Assembly: GCA_902522955.1 (NCBI GenBank) | Contig: CABYXR010000007.1 | Location: 1-36,722, forward strand | Reading direction: 5' to 3' | Source: an uncultured Pelagibacteraceae bacterium | GTDB taxonomy: Bacteria; Pseudomonadota; Alphaproteobacteria; Pelagibacterales; Pelagibacteraceae | Length of the DNA stretch: 36,722 nucleotides | Shown: positions 17,708 to 26,571 of the stretch, piece by piece | Position numbering within the stretch: position 1 is the first letter of the stretch | How the letters are laid out: each line of letters opens with the position of its first letter | Notes under the pieces: model-generated | Databases searched by the model: none | Seen by the model: only the letters and a program-made list of their open reading frames with translations | Told to the model about the DNA's origin: nothing | Made by a program: the position numbers and the translations under genes

Positions 17708-18526
17708 ATGATAAAACAAGCCATTATTCCATTAGCTGGATTAGGCACTCGAATGCTTCCTTTAACGAGCGTGATGCCAAAAGAACTTCTGCCAATTAAT
17801 GGAAAACCCAATTTAGAATATATTCTAGAAGAATGTTTAAATGCTGGGATTAAAGAATTTATATTTATTATTTCAAGAAAAAAAAAATCTATAAAAAAAT
17901 ATTTTTTTAACGATAATTTTTATAAAAAAATTATTAAGAAAAAAAAGGATAAAAGAATAATTGAAGAATATAAAAAGATAAAAAAATATCAAAAAATGAT
18001 TAAATTTGTATATCAAAACAACCCGAAAGGTACAGGTGATGCGGTTTTAAGATGTAAAAAATTTATTAAAGATAAATTTTTTCTTATGCTTTTGCCAGAT
18101 GACCTTATAATTAAACATAATTGCTCTAAAGAAATGATAAGATTACATAAGATTACAAATGGATCAGTGATAGCCACTAAAAGAGTAGAAAGAAAAACTG
18201 TTTCTAGATGGGGAATTTTATCTTTTAACAATAAGAAAAAAAGTTATTTTCAAATCAAAGATGTTGTAGAAAAGCCTAATATCAAAAAAGCGCCATCAAA
18301 TTTTGCAATTATAGGAAGATATATTTTGACTTCAAAAATATTTGATGAAATTAAAAGATTAAAACCAGGTCAAGGAGGAGAAATACATATTACAGACGCA
18401 ATTAAAAGTTTAATACATAAAAACAATAAATTTTATGGAAATATTTTTAAAGGTAAATATTTAGATTGCGGAACTTTAAGTGGATATATTAAGTCTGGAA
18501 TTAAAATTAATAAAGGTGAAAAATGA
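17708..18526 (+). CDS. galU: UTP-glucose-1-phosphate uridylyltransferase
   Basis: Makes UDP-glucose from UTP and glucose-1-phosphate. The N-terminus AIIPLAGLGTRMLPLTSVMP then KELLPING is the nucleotide-binding signature of bacterial GalU. GTGDAVLRCKKFI, LLPDDLII and KPGQGGEIHITDAI are also typical. The 272-residue length is slightly short. The stop overlaps the ugd start by 4 bases, so UDP-glucose synthesis and its oxidation are translationally coupled, pointing to supply of UDP-glucuronate for polysaccharide or glycolipid. No glycosyltransferase is adjacent. Confidence 0.92.
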   Translation: MIKQAIIPLAGLGTRMLPLTSVMPKELLPINGKPNLEYILEECLNAGIKEFIFIISRKKKSIKKYFFNDNFYKKIIKKKKDKRIIEEYKKIKKYQKMIKFVYQNNPKGTGDAVLRCKKFIKDKFFLMLLPDDLIIKHNCSKEMIRLHKITNGSVIATKRVERKTVSRWGILSFNNKKKSYFQIKDVVEKPNIKKAPSNFAIIGRYILTSKIFDEIKRLKPGQGGEIHITDAIKSLIHKNNKFYGNIFKGKYLDCGTLSGYIKSGIKINKGEK

Positions 18527-19827
18527 AATTGTGCATGATAGGCACGGGTTACGTTGGTTTAGTTAGTGGTACTTGCTTTGCAGATATTGGTAATCAAGTT
18601 ATATGTGTCGATAAAAATCTAGACAAAATAAAAAAACTTAAATCTGGAATATCTCCAATCTATGAACCTGGTTTAAATGAATTGATAAAAAAAAATTATC
18701 TAGCAAAAAGATTATCTTTCACAAGTGATATTAAGCATGCTTTAAACTCTTCAGATATAATATTTATATGTGTAGGAACACCTACAAAAAAAGGATCACT
18801 TAATGTTGATCTATCGTATGTAAATAAATGTTGTAAAGAAATTCTTAAATATACAAAAAACAAGAAAATTCTCGTGACTAAGTCCACCGTACCAGTAGGC
18901 ACAGGTGATGTAATCGAAAAAATACTTAAGAAAAAACGAAGACTATTTACTGTAATTTCCAACCCAGAATTTCTTAGAGAAGGAGAAGCGATACGCGATT
19001 TTAGATACCCAGATAGGATTGTAATTGGATCAAATGAAAAAAAAATATTTAAAACAATGAGAAGATTATACTCACCATTAATAAACAAAGGATCAAAATT
19101 CTTCACTACTTCAAGAAGGGGAGCTGAATTAATTAAATATGCTTCAAATGCATTTCTCGCTACAAAAATTACTTTTATAAATGAACTAGCAAACTTGTGC
19201 GAAAAATCAGGAGTGAATATTGAAGATATTTCTTTGGGAATTGGATCTGATAGCAGAATTGGAGGCAGGTTTTTACGAGCCGGACCCGCTTATGGAGGCT
19301 CATGCTTCCCCAAAGACACTAAAGGATTAGTGTCAACTGCTAAAAAACATAAGATAAATCTTTCTGTTGTAAAATCTGTTATTAAATCTAACTCTGAACG
19401 GGTTAACTTATTAACTTATAGAATACATAAGATTCTAGGTTCAAACTTAAAAAACAAAAGAATTTCATTTTTAGGAGTAACATTTAAACCTAATACTGAT
19501 GACATGAGAGACTCTACAAGCTTAAAGATGATACCTTATTTAAGCAAGAAAGGTGCAATAATTAATTATTATGATCCCTCAGGTGAAAAGAGAGAATTTA
19601 AGAATGTTAAAAATTGTTCTTTTAAAAATAATATAAAAAATAATTGCTTTGACGCTAATTTGATCATTTTACTTACAGAATGGGATGAATTTAAAACTAT
19701 TGATTTCAAAAAAATAGTCAAAAACAAGAATTTTAAAGTTTATGATTTAAGAAATCTATACAATATTGATGAAATGAAACGTAACAAAATCCAATATTAT
19801 TCAGTAGGTCGACCACTCTCTAATTAA
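18523..19827 (+). CDS. ugd: UDP-glucose 6-dehydrogenase
   Basis: Oxidises UDP-glucose to UDP-glucuronate with two NAD+. The Rossmann start MIGTGYVGLVSGTCFADIG is clear, followed by STVPVGTGD, NPEFLREGEAI and the active-site segment AYGGSCFPKDTKGL with nucleophile C261. The C-terminal UDP-binding domain contains FLGVTFKPNTDDMRDS. Length is 434 residues, normal for the bacterial enzyme. It shares 4 bases with galU and overlaps the convergent RidA-family gene by 8 bases. Confidence 0.94.
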   Translation: MKLCMIGTGYVGLVSGTCFADIGNQVICVDKNLDKIKKLKSGISPIYEPGLNELIKKNYLAKRLSFTSDIKHALNSSDIIFICVGTPTKKGSLNVDLSYVNKCCKEILKYTKNKKILVTKSTVPVGTGDVIEKILKKKRRLFTVISNPEFLREGEAIRDFRYPDRIVIGSNEKKIFKTMRRLYSPLINKGSKFFTTSRRGAELIKYASNAFLATKITFINELANLCEKSGVNIEDISLGIGSDSRIGGRFLRAGPAYGGSCFPKDTKGLVSTAKKHKINLSVVKSVIKSNSERVNLLTYRIHKILGSNLKNKRISFLGVTFKPNTDDMRDSTSLKMIPYLSKKGAIINYYDPSGEKREFKNVKNCSFKNNIKNNCFDANLIILLTEWDEFKTIDFKKIVKNKNFKVYDLRNLYNIDEMKRNKIQYYSVGRPLSN

Positions 19828-20284
19828 GCTCAAAAATAGCATCAACCTCTACAGAAACTCCTAAAGGTAGGCTATTCGAACTAATTGCTGCTCTCGTATG
19901 CTCACCTTTTTTTTCAAAAACTTTAGATATAATATCAGAAGCACCGTTAATTACCTTTGGTTGATCTTTAAAATCATCAGTAGAATTTACGTACCCTGTC
20001 AACTTAATACACGATTTAATTTTACTCAAATCATCTTGACAAGCTTTTTTTGCATGAGAAATTATACTTAAACCACATCTTTCAGCAGCTTTATATCCAT
20101 CATCTGTATTTAAATCTTTCCCAACCTTCCCGGTAATAAGTTTAGCATCTTTATCTATCGACACTTGACCAGAAATAAAAAGTAATTTTCCAACGATTTT
20201 TGAAGCAACATAAGCTCCAACTGGTGCTTTTGGTTCTGGTAATTCTATTTTTAAAGTTTTAATTTTTTCATCAATAACATTCAT
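19820..20284 (-). CDS. RidA (YjgF/YER057c) family protein
   Basis: RidA relatives hydrolyse reactive enamines/imines such as 2-aminoacrylate formed by PLP enzymes; some members have other roles. The 154-residue protein carries GKLLFISGQVSID, KLTGYVNSTDDF and the C-terminal HTRAAISSNSLPLGVSVEV, where the arginine corresponds to the substrate-carboxylate ligand of active RidA. It is longer than classic 128-residue RidA and probably belongs to a neighbouring subgroup. Its ATG overlaps the topA stop by 4 bases, so the two are cotranscribed. Confidence 0.85.
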   Translation of the reverse strand: MNVIDEKIKTLKIELPEPKAPVGAYVASKIVGKLLFISGQVSIDKDAKLITGKVGKDLNTDDGYKAAERCGLSIISHAKKACQDDLSKIKSCIKLTGYVNSTDDFKDQPKVINGASDIISKVFEKKGEHTRAAISSNSLPLGVSVEVDAIFELN

Positions 20285-22848
20285 TTTCTTTTACCCTTTT
20301 TTTTTGTTTTATCGTATTCTTTTCTTTTTTCAATTAATATTAAAGCCTCTTCCATAGTTAGTTCATTTGGATCTTTTTCTTCAGGAATAGTTGCATTAAG
20401 AGATTTATATTTTATATAAGGACCATATTGTCCTTTCATAATTCTTACTGGTTTTTTATCTTCAGGATGTTCACCTAAGTCTTTTATTAATGATGATGAT
20501 ATTCTTCCAGGTTTAGCTTCAGCTATCATAGTTATTGCTCTATTTAAACCAATAGAAAAAAGATCGTCTACATTTTCAAGTCTTGCAGATTTGTTTTCAC
20601 ATTTTAAATATGGCCCAAACCTACCAGAGTTGAGAGTTATATCTTGTCCATTTTCTGGATGTTGACCTAATATTTTCGGAAGAGAACACAAATATTTTGC
20701 TTTTTCTAAATCTACACTATCCACGTCTATTCCTTTTGGAATAGAAACATTCTTAAGATGATCATTTTCACTTTTCTTCTTTCTACCTTTTTTCTTTTTC
20801 AATTCAAGTTCATCTTTTTCTTTTTCATATTGTAGGTAAGGGCCAAATCTTCCATTTTTTAAATATATATCTTTACCAAAATCGTTTTGACCTAATAATT
20901 TTGGTTCAGCTAAATTATATTGAGCAGCTGCTTTAACTTTTGATAAAGGGCGAGTAAATTTACACTCTGGATAGTTTGAACATCCAATGAAAGCTCCACC
21001 TCTAAAACTATTTTTAAGACTTAATTCCCCATCAGAACATAATTTACATTTTCTATCTATAGCATCCTTATCATCCCTTTCAAAAATTAATGCTCCTAAA
21101 CTTTCATTTAATAGATCTAGCACTTCTCTAGTTCTTTTTTCTTTAACTTTTCCTACATTTTCATAAAAATCTTTCCAAAAATTATCCAGTACCTGTACCC
21201 ATTCAATTTTACCACTAGTTATTTCATCAAGTTGATTTTCGAGATCAGCTGTAAAGTTGTAATCAACGTATTTTGAAAATAGTTTCTCTAAAAAAGCAGA
21301 AATCAATTTGCCTCTATCTGTTGGATGAAATCTTTTATTCATTAATTCGACGTAATTTCTAGTTGATAATACTGATATAATGCTTGCATAAGTGGATGGT
21401 CTCCCAATACCGAGTTCCTCCATTTTTTTGACTAAACTTGCCTCTGAATATCTTGGTGGCGGGTCAGTAAAATGTTGTTCATCATTTAATTTTAAAACAT
21501 TTATTTCTTCACCAACTTTTACCTCAGGTAATATATTTTTTGCATCTTCGTCAGTTTCTTGGACTTGATAAACTTTTAAAAAACCATCAAATTTTATAAC
21601 TGAGCCACTTGCTCTAAAATTAATTTTTTTATCATCCGAAGAAATTATAATTGTGTTTCTATCAAATTCAGCTGGTGTCATTTGAGAGGATAAGGCTCTA
21701 CTCCATATTAGTTCGTAAAGTTTAAACTGATCTGCATTTACATACTTTTTTATATCAGAAGGTTTTCTTTTTATATTAGTAGGCCTAATAGCTTCATGTG
21801 CTTCCTGAGCGTTTTTAGCTTTTTTACCAGTGTAACTATTTGGCTCATTGGGCAAATATTTGTTCCCGTAATCTTCATTAATATATTTTCTAAAATCTTC
21901 TATAGCTTCTTTAGAAATATTAGTACCATCAGTTCTCATATAAGTAATTAGCCCTGTAGTTTCACCTTCTATGTCTACACCTTGATAAAGACGTTGCGCA
22001 ATTTGCATTGTCCTTGAAGCTCCAAAACCAAATCGTCCAGAAGCAGTTTGTTGGAGGGTAGAAGTAGTGAAAGGTGCTAGGGGATTTCTTCGATATAATT
22101 TAGTATTGACGTCAGCAATCTTAAATTTTGCTTTATTAATTACATCTATAGCTTTTTGTAATTCTTCCTTGTTCTTAAAAGAAAACCTTTCAATTTTTTC
22201 ACCATTAAACAAACTTAATTTTGAAAAAATATTTTTATTATCTTTATTTGTGAGATCAGAGGTAAGGGTCCAGTATTCTTCTGGTTTAAAAAGTTCAATT
22301 TCTTTTTCTCTTTCGGTTATAAGTTTTAGTGCTACAGATTGAACTCTACCTGCAGATTTAGATCCAGGGAGCTTAGTCCAAAGGATTGGAGAAATATTAA
22401 AACCAACGAGATAATCTAGTGCTCTTCTAGCCAGATAAGCTTCAACTAATGGTAAATGTATTTGTCTTGGATTTTTAATAGCATCTAGAATTGCTTTCTT
22501 TGTAATTTCATTAAATACAACTCTCTCTAAATTTTTATCTTTGAGTAGTTTCTTTTTTTCTAAAACTTCTTTAACGTGCCAGGCTATAGCCTCACCTTCT
22601 CGGTCGGGATCGGTTGCTAAAATTATTTTATCAGAATCTTCAGCAGCATTTGTAATTTCTTTTAAATATTTTTTTGAAAAGGAGTCAATTTCCCATTCCA
22701 TTTGAAATTTATTTTCTGGATCAACGGATCCATTTTTGGAAGGAAGATCTCTTATATGACCGTAACTTGCTAACACTAAATATTCTTTTCCTAAATATTT
22801 ATTTATAGTTTTTGCTTTAGCAGGGCTTTCAACAATTACTAAGTTCAT
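20281..22848 (-). CDS. topA: DNA topoisomerase I
   Basis: Type IA enzyme that relaxes negative supercoils. ATG 22848 is chosen because the family N-terminus is MNLVIVESPAKAKTI; an in-frame TTG 36 bases upstream is also the first triplet of a perfect -35 box. From there 855 residues: TOPRIM domain with E7 and DPDREGE at 80-86, active-site ITYMRTDG with Y303 and R305, one zinc ribbon (C601, C604, C623, C629), then three C-terminal GRFGPY/GQYGPY-type repeats and a lysine-rich end. E. coli TopA has more cysteine zinc ribbons; this domain layout is common in alphaproteobacteria. Downstream ridA-like gene overlaps by 4 bases. Confidence 0.95.
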   Translation of the reverse strand: MNLVIVESPAKAKTINKYLGKEYLVLASYGHIRDLPSKNGSVDPENKFQMEWEIDSFSKKYLKEITNAAEDSDKIILATDPDREGEAIAWHVKEVLEKKKLLKDKNLERVVFNEITKKAILDAIKNPRQIHLPLVEAYLARRALDYLVGFNISPILWTKLPGSKSAGRVQSVALKLITEREKEIELFKPEEYWTLTSDLTNKDNKNIFSKLSLFNGEKIERFSFKNKEELQKAIDVINKAKFKIADVNTKLYRRNPLAPFTTSTLQQTASGRFGFGASRTMQIAQRLYQGVDIEGETTGLITYMRTDGTNISKEAIEDFRKYINEDYGNKYLPNEPNSYTGKKAKNAQEAHEAIRPTNIKRKPSDIKKYVNADQFKLYELIWSRALSSQMTPAEFDRNTIIISSDDKKINFRASGSVIKFDGFLKVYQVQETDEDAKNILPEVKVGEEINVLKLNDEQHFTDPPPRYSEASLVKKMEELGIGRPSTYASIISVLSTRNYVELMNKRFHPTDRGKLISAFLEKLFSKYVDYNFTADLENQLDEITSGKIEWVQVLDNFWKDFYENVGKVKEKRTREVLDLLNESLGALIFERDDKDAIDRKCKLCSDGELSLKNSFRGGAFIGCSNYPECKFTRPLSKVKAAAQYNLAEPKLLGQNDFGKDIYLKNGRFGPYLQYEKEKDELELKKKKGRKKKSENDHLKNVSIPKGIDVDSVDLEKAKYLCSLPKILGQHPENGQDITLNSGRFGPYLKCENKSARLENVDDLFSIGLNRAITMIAEAKPGRISSSLIKDLGEHPEDKKPVRIMKGQYGPYIKYKSLNATIPEEKDPNELTMEEALILIEKRKEYDKTKKKGKRK

Positions 22849-22854
22849 TATCTG

Positions 22855-22884
22855 TTTATTTTCAAAATTAAACGATTTTGTCAA
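22855..22884 (-). promoter_or_regulatory. Candidate topA promoter
   Basis: On the minus strand a perfect -35 TTGACA (22879-22884) is followed after 18 bases by AATAAA (22855-22860), a 4/6 match to the -10. The expected start site is about 7 bases further on, which is the A of the topA ATG at 22848, so the transcript may be leaderless. It lies in the 68-base gap between plsY and topA. Confidence 0.5.
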
Positions 22885-22916
22885 ACTTATTATTGAAAAA
22901 GTAGAAAAGACAGTAC

Positions 22917-23498
22917 TTATAACTTAATTTTATTTTCTTTGGAATTTTTGAGTCTAACAATATTTTCTTTATGCGTAAAAAGAATCATTATGAAAAAAAT
23001 AAAAAGTATTAATGAATAGTTATAATTTTCAAAAAAATATGCATACAACAAAACTATTAAAGAAGAAGTCATAGAAGACAGTGATGCAAATCTAAATAAT
23101 AAAGCTAAAATTATCCAGCAAGTACCAAAAACTAAAAAAAATTTATAAGATAGAGCTAAAATTACTCCAAGATAAGTAGCTACGCCTTTACCCCCTTTAA
23201 ATTTTAACCAAACTGGATAGATATGACCAATAAAACATATTAGCGCAGAATATGAAGCTAAACTTTCAAAATATAATAGTGTAATGAAAACTGAAACAAA
23301 TCCTTTTAGTAAATCTAGAAGTAAAGTTGTTAATGCTAAAAATTTATTTCCAGTTCTTAAAACGTTAGTAGTTCCAATATTTCCTGAACCAACTTCTCTG
23401 ATGTCTTTTTTAAGGAAAATTTTAGTTAAAATTAATCCAAAAGGAATTGATCCTAACAAATAAGAGTAAATTGCTATAATAATTAAATTTATGTCCAT
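22917..23498 (-). CDS. plsY: Acyl-phosphate:glycerol-3-phosphate acyltransferase PlsY
   Basis: Integral membrane enzyme that transfers an acyl group from acyl-phosphate to glycerol-3-phosphate, the first step of phospholipid synthesis. The 193-residue protein has about five hydrophobic segments and the three cytosolic motifs: EVGSGNIGTTNVLR, FIGHIYPVWLKFKGGKGVAT, and the later loop TSLIV/HKENIVRL. The start overlaps the pyrX stop by one base, so it is part of the pyrB-pyrX transcription unit. Confidence 0.94.
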   Translation of the reverse strand: MDINLIIIAIYSYLLGSIPFGLILTKIFLKKDIREVGSGNIGTTNVLRTGNKFLALTTLLLDLLKGFVSVFITLLYFESLASYSALICFIGHIYPVWLKFKGGKGVATYLGVILALSYKFFLVFGTCWIILALLFRFASLSSMTSSLIVLLYAYFFENYNYSLILFIFFIMILFTHKENIVRLKNSKENKIKL

Positions 23499-24787
23499 CA
23501 GATTGAAAAAACTATTTCGCCTTTAAGTAAAGTCAATTTCACTTTTCCTTGTAGCTTTCTATTTTCGATTGCAGTATTTTTTGATTTAGATTTTAAATTT
23601 TCAGCTTTAACTACCCATGGTTTTTCTAAATCAAATACACAAATGTCAGCATCAGCTCCTTTCTTAAGAGTACCTTTATCAATTTTTAAAATTTTAGCAG
23701 GATTAATTGTTAGACACTTGATTATTTTTTCTAAAGGCAAAGAGTCATTATGATAAAGCTCTAATGCTAGGGACAATAATGTCTCTATACCAATTGATCC
23801 TGTTGCAGACTGTGCAAACGGTAGTCTTTTACTCTCTTCATCTTCTGGTATATGATCAGATACAATTACATCAATAAGATCGCTTTTAACACCATCTATC
23901 AATGCAAGTCTATCTTCCTCGCTTCTGAGAGGAGGGGATAGTTTTAAAAAAGTTCTAAATTCTCCTATATCATTTTGATTTAATGATAAGTTGTTTATTG
24001 ATACCCCAGTACTGAATTTAATTCCGTTAGATTTATTTTTTTTTATTACATTTAGAGAATTTTTAGATGAGATTTGATTAATATGGTATCTACAAGGGAA
24101 TTCACTCAAGAGAGATAAATCTCTCTCAATAATAATCTTTTCAGCAATATCCGAAACACCATGTAAACCTAATCTGGTAGCTACCTCACCTTCATTAATG
24201 CATGAGTTTTTAGACAGTTCATAGTCTTCCGCATGCTGCATAATTAACACGTCTAAGTCTGAGGCGTAATTCATTATCCTAGACATTAATTCTGTATTTT
24301 GAACAGTTTTATTGACATCACTAAAACCTACAATGCCTCTCGCTTTTAGTAATCCGAACTCAGTCATTTGACTCCCATCTGCTTGTCTTGTAATTGAAGC
24401 ACATGGGAAAAGGTTTACTTTAGCTTTATCTCTACCTCTTCTAATTATAAAATCCACCATAGATACATTGTCTATAATTGGCTTAGTGTTTGGCATTGTA
24501 ACGATTGATGTTACTCCCCCGGCTAAAGCTGCTTGGCTAAGTGTCCTAAAGTTTTCTTTATATTCATAGCCAGGCTCACCAACAAAGGCTTTCATGTCAA
24601 TTATACCTGGAATAGCTATATTTCCCTTCAAATCAATTTTTTCTACTGATTTTGAAACATCGGAAATTTTTGTGTTTTTTCCAATTGATTTAATTTTTCC
24701 CTTATCATCAATAATTATATTGCCAATTTCATCCATTTTTTGTGATGGATCAATTATTCTTACGTTTGTTAAAATTTTTTCTTTCAT
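23498..24787 (-). CDS. pyrX: Dihydroorotase-like non-catalytic PyrX (PyrC')
   Basis: A 429-residue dihydroorotase-fold protein directly downstream of pyrB. In active dihydroorotases the first strand ends in a metal-binding HxH (PGxIDxHxHxREPG). Here the same place reads IDMKAFVGEPG, with K66 and F68 instead of the histidines, so the binuclear zinc site is most likely lost. MPNTKP, VSDHIPEDE and the C-terminal INPAKIL and GADADICVFD segments keep the fold. In Pseudomonas such pseudo-dihydroorotases are required for assembly of active aspartate carbamoyltransferase; I infer the same role. The start is one base after the pyrB end. Confidence 0.88.
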   Translation of the reverse strand: MKEKILTNVRIIDPSQKMDEIGNIIIDDKGKIKSIGKNTKISDVSKSVEKIDLKGNIAIPGIIDMKAFVGEPGYEYKENFRTLSQAALAGGVTSIVTMPNTKPIIDNVSMVDFIIRRGRDKAKVNLFPCASITRQADGSQMTEFGLLKARGIVGFSDVNKTVQNTELMSRIMNYASDLDVLIMQHAEDYELSKNSCINEGEVATRLGLHGVSDIAEKIIIERDLSLLSEFPCRYHINQISSKNSLNVIKKNKSNGIKFSTGVSINNLSLNQNDIGEFRTFLKLSPPLRSEEDRLALIDGVKSDLIDVIVSDHIPEDEESKRLPFAQSATGSIGIETLLSLALELYHNDSLPLEKIIKCLTINPAKILKIDKGTLKKGADADICVFDLEKPWVVKAENLKSKSKNTAIENRKLQGKVKLTLLKGEIVFSI

Positions 24788-25732
24788 TTATTTACAATAT
24801 AATTTTAAACATGCCATCCTAACAGCTACTCCTAGTTCTACCTGTTCTTTTACTAAACTAACATTAATGTCATCTGCTAATTTAGTATCAATCTCGACAC
24901 CCCTGTTCATTGGCCCAGGGTGCATAAGTAAAGCATCTTTTTTTGCATACTTAAGTTTTTCTGGAGTAAGTCCAAAAAATTCATAATATTCTCTTTTTGA
25001 TGGAAGAAATGATCCTTGCATTCTTTCATTTTGCAATCTCAACATCATGACAATATCACATCCATCCAATCCTTTCTTCATATCTGTAAATGATTTTACA
25101 CCTAATTTTTCTATATCAGTTGGCATTAAAGTTTTTGGTGCAATGACATTGACTTCTGCTCCCAACATGTTCATTAGATAAATGTTTGATCTTGCAACTC
25201 TTGAATGAAGAATATCTCCACAGATAGCAATTTTTAATCCTTCTATGTTTCCTTTTCTATTAATTATTGTTAGCGCGTCTAATAATGCTTGAGTAGGGTG
25301 TTCTCTTCTACCGTCCCCAGCATTTATAACTGTGCAATTTACTTTTTGAGAAAGCAAGTTGGGTGCACCAGAATCTTGATGTCTTATTACAATTAAGTCT
25401 GGATGCATTGCATTAAGAGTCATCGCAGTATCAATTAAAGTTTCACCTTTTTTTAAAGCTGAGTTAACCATATTCATTGTCATTACATCCGCACCAAGTC
25501 TTTTACCTGCTAAATCAAATGAACTTTGAGTTCTGGTTGAAGGTTCAAAAAATAAATTGATCTGTGTTTTGCCTCTTAAAACATCTAGTTTTTTAGAACT
25601 ACTTCTGTTTAACTTAATGAAAGATTTTGCCTCAATTAATATTTTTTTAGCTTCTTGAACTGATAAATTTTGAATACCTAATAGATGTCTGGGTGAGTTT
25701 TTAATAGCTGAAACTTTTTTTTCAGTTGCCAT
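24788..25732 (-). CDS. pyrB: Aspartate carbamoyltransferase catalytic chain
   Basis: Condenses carbamoyl phosphate and aspartate in pyrimidine synthesis. ATG 25732 is chosen ([18 protein letters not shown]) over a TTG three codons upstream. Key motifs are [20 protein letters not shown] with the carbamoyl-phosphate loop STRT at 65-68, RHQDSGAP, and HPTQALLDA starting at H145, then RLQNERM. Length 314 residues. No pyrI is seen; instead pyrX follows directly, consistent with a class A type complex of PyrB and PyrC'. Confidence 0.94.
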   Translation of the reverse strand: MATEKKVSAIKNSPRHLLGIQNLSVQEAKKILIEAKSFIKLNRSSSKKLDVLRGKTQINLFFEPSTRTQSSFDLAGKRLGADVMTMNMVNSALKKGETLIDTAMTLNAMHPDLIVIRHQDSGAPNLLSQKVNCTVINAGDGRREHPTQALLDALTIINRKGNIEGLKIAICGDILHSRVARSNIYLMNMLGAEVNVIAPKTLMPTDIEKLGVKSFTDMKKGLDGCDIVMMLRLQNERMQGSFLPSKREYYEFFGLTPEKLKYAKKDALLMHPGPMNRGVEIDTKLADDINVSLVKEQVELGVAVRMACLKLYCK

Positions 25733-25761
25733 TAAAATCAACTCTATAGGCCTTTTACTAT

Positions 25762-25790
25762 ATTATATCAAGTATTTTTTTTATTATAAA
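25762..25790 (-). promoter_or_regulatory. Candidate pyrB promoter
   Basis: A perfect -10 TATAAT (minus strand, 25762-25767) has TTTATA (25785-25790; 4/6 of -35) 17 bases upstream. It overlaps the last codons of ruvX and predicts a start near 25755 with about 22 bases of leader before the pyrB ATG. No riboswitch or attenuator structure fits in so short a leader. Confidence 0.45.
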
Positions 25791-26232
25791 AATCAAGCAA
25801 TCCTTGAAGAATAAATTGAGCTGAATTTTCATCCAATTTTTTGACTTTTTTTGATGTATTAATAGCTAATTCACTGGATAATTTAAAAGCTCCCTGACTT
25901 GACAATCGTTCATCCCATAAAGTGATATTTTCGGTAATATCTTTTGAAAGATTTTTTGCAAGATCTTTAGCTGATTGAGAAGAAGGACCTTCAGTTCCAT
26001 CCATATTAACTGGGTTTCCAATTACTATGCCTTCGATTTGATTATCATCAATAATTTTCTTAATTTTGGCCAATAAGTCAGCATAATTCTCTCTAGTTAA
26101 AGTAGTGTATGGAGTAGCTACAATTTTATTTTCGTCAGAAATAGCTATTCCTATTCTTTTTCCACCAGGATCAATACCTATTAACCTCGATTTTTTGTTA
26201 ATTCTTTCAATAAATACATTATTATCAAGCAT
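25768..26232 (-). CDS. ruvX: Putative pre-16S rRNA nuclease / Holliday junction resolvase RuvX (YqgF)
   Basis: RNase H-fold nuclease of the YqgF family, linked to 16S rRNA 5'-end maturation and named for similarity to resolvases. The 154-residue product has LIGIDPGGKRIGIAISDE with the first catalytic aspartate, VIGNPVNMDGTEGPSSQSA and WDERLSSQGA with the second acidic pair, and a final aspartate-rich stretch KLDENSAQFILQGLLD. Divergent from gatC over 51 bases; the gatCA/ruvX/pyrB neighbourhood is typical of alphaproteobacteria. Confidence 0.9.
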   Translation of the reverse strand: MLDNNVFIERINKKSRLIGIDPGGKRIGIAISDENKIVATPYTTLTRENYADLLAKIKKIIDDNQIEGIVIGNPVNMDGTEGPSSQSAKDLAKNLSKDITENITLWDERLSSQGAFKLSSELAINTSKKVKKLDENSAQFILQGLLDFYNKKNT

Positions 26233-26245
26233 GAAATTTACCTAA

Positions 26246-26261
26246 TTTGTGATAAAACACA
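26246..26261. repeat. Small dyad in the ruvX/gatC divergent spacer
   Basis: TGTG and CACA face each other across six bases (TGTGATAAAACACA, within the 51-base spacer). The half-site spacing is two bases shorter than that of a CRP box and does not fit FNR either. It may be an operator for the divergent pair, or chance. Confidence 0.2.
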
Positions 26262-26283
26262 TTAAAATTAACTTATTGCACAA

Positions 26284-26571
26284 ATGTCCTTAGATAAAGA
26301 AAAAATTAAACATGTAGCTAAATTAGCTCGAATTTCAGTTGATGAAGCTAAAGTAGATAGCTTAACCAAAGATCTAAACTCAATTTTTAAGTTTATTGAA
26401 CAATTAAATGAACTGAATACTGATAAAGTTGAACCATTAACATCGATTTTAAACCAATCTTTAAGATCAAGGAAAGATGAAATTAGTGATGGAAAGATAA
26501 GAGAGAAAATTCTTAAAAATTCTCCTAAAAAAAATGAGGAGTTTTTTGTAGTTCCAAAGGTGGTCGAGTAA
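26284..26571 (+). CDS. gatC: Asp-tRNA(Asn)/Glu-tRNA(Gln) amidotransferase subunit C
   Basis: Small stabilising subunit of the GatCAB amidotransferase. The 95-residue protein begins [20 protein letters not shown], the family signature, and contains [20 protein letters not shown] and [18 protein letters not shown], ending FFVVPKVVE as in other GatC proteins. The stop overlaps the gatA start by one base. Having gatCAB suggests that Gln-tRNA(Gln), and perhaps Asn-tRNA(Asn), are made by transamidation. Confidence 0.95.
   Translation: MSLDKEKIKHVAKLARISVDEAKVDSLTKDLNSIFKFIEQLNELNTDKVEPLTSILNQSLRSRKDEISDGKIREKILKNSPKKNEEFFVVPKVVE

Noticed and set aside
22849..22884. TTG start for topA 12 codons upstream
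   Set aside because: The TTG is the first triplet of a perfect TTGACA -35 box and the extra residues are not part of the conserved TopA N-terminus.
24594..24986. Plus-strand 130-codon frame across the pyrX/pyrB junction
   Set aside because: Antisense to two well-conserved enzyme genes, no recognisable domain; typical shadow frame.
25733..25741. TTG start for pyrB three codons upstream
   Set aside because: The in-frame ATG at 25732 gives a normal N-terminus; no evidence favours the weaker codon.
26246..26261. CRP or FNR site in the ruvX/gatC spacer
   Set aside because: The TGTG/CACA arms are six bases apart; CRP needs eight between the GTG and CAC cores and FNR uses TTGAT-N4-ATCAA. Kept only as a weak dyad.
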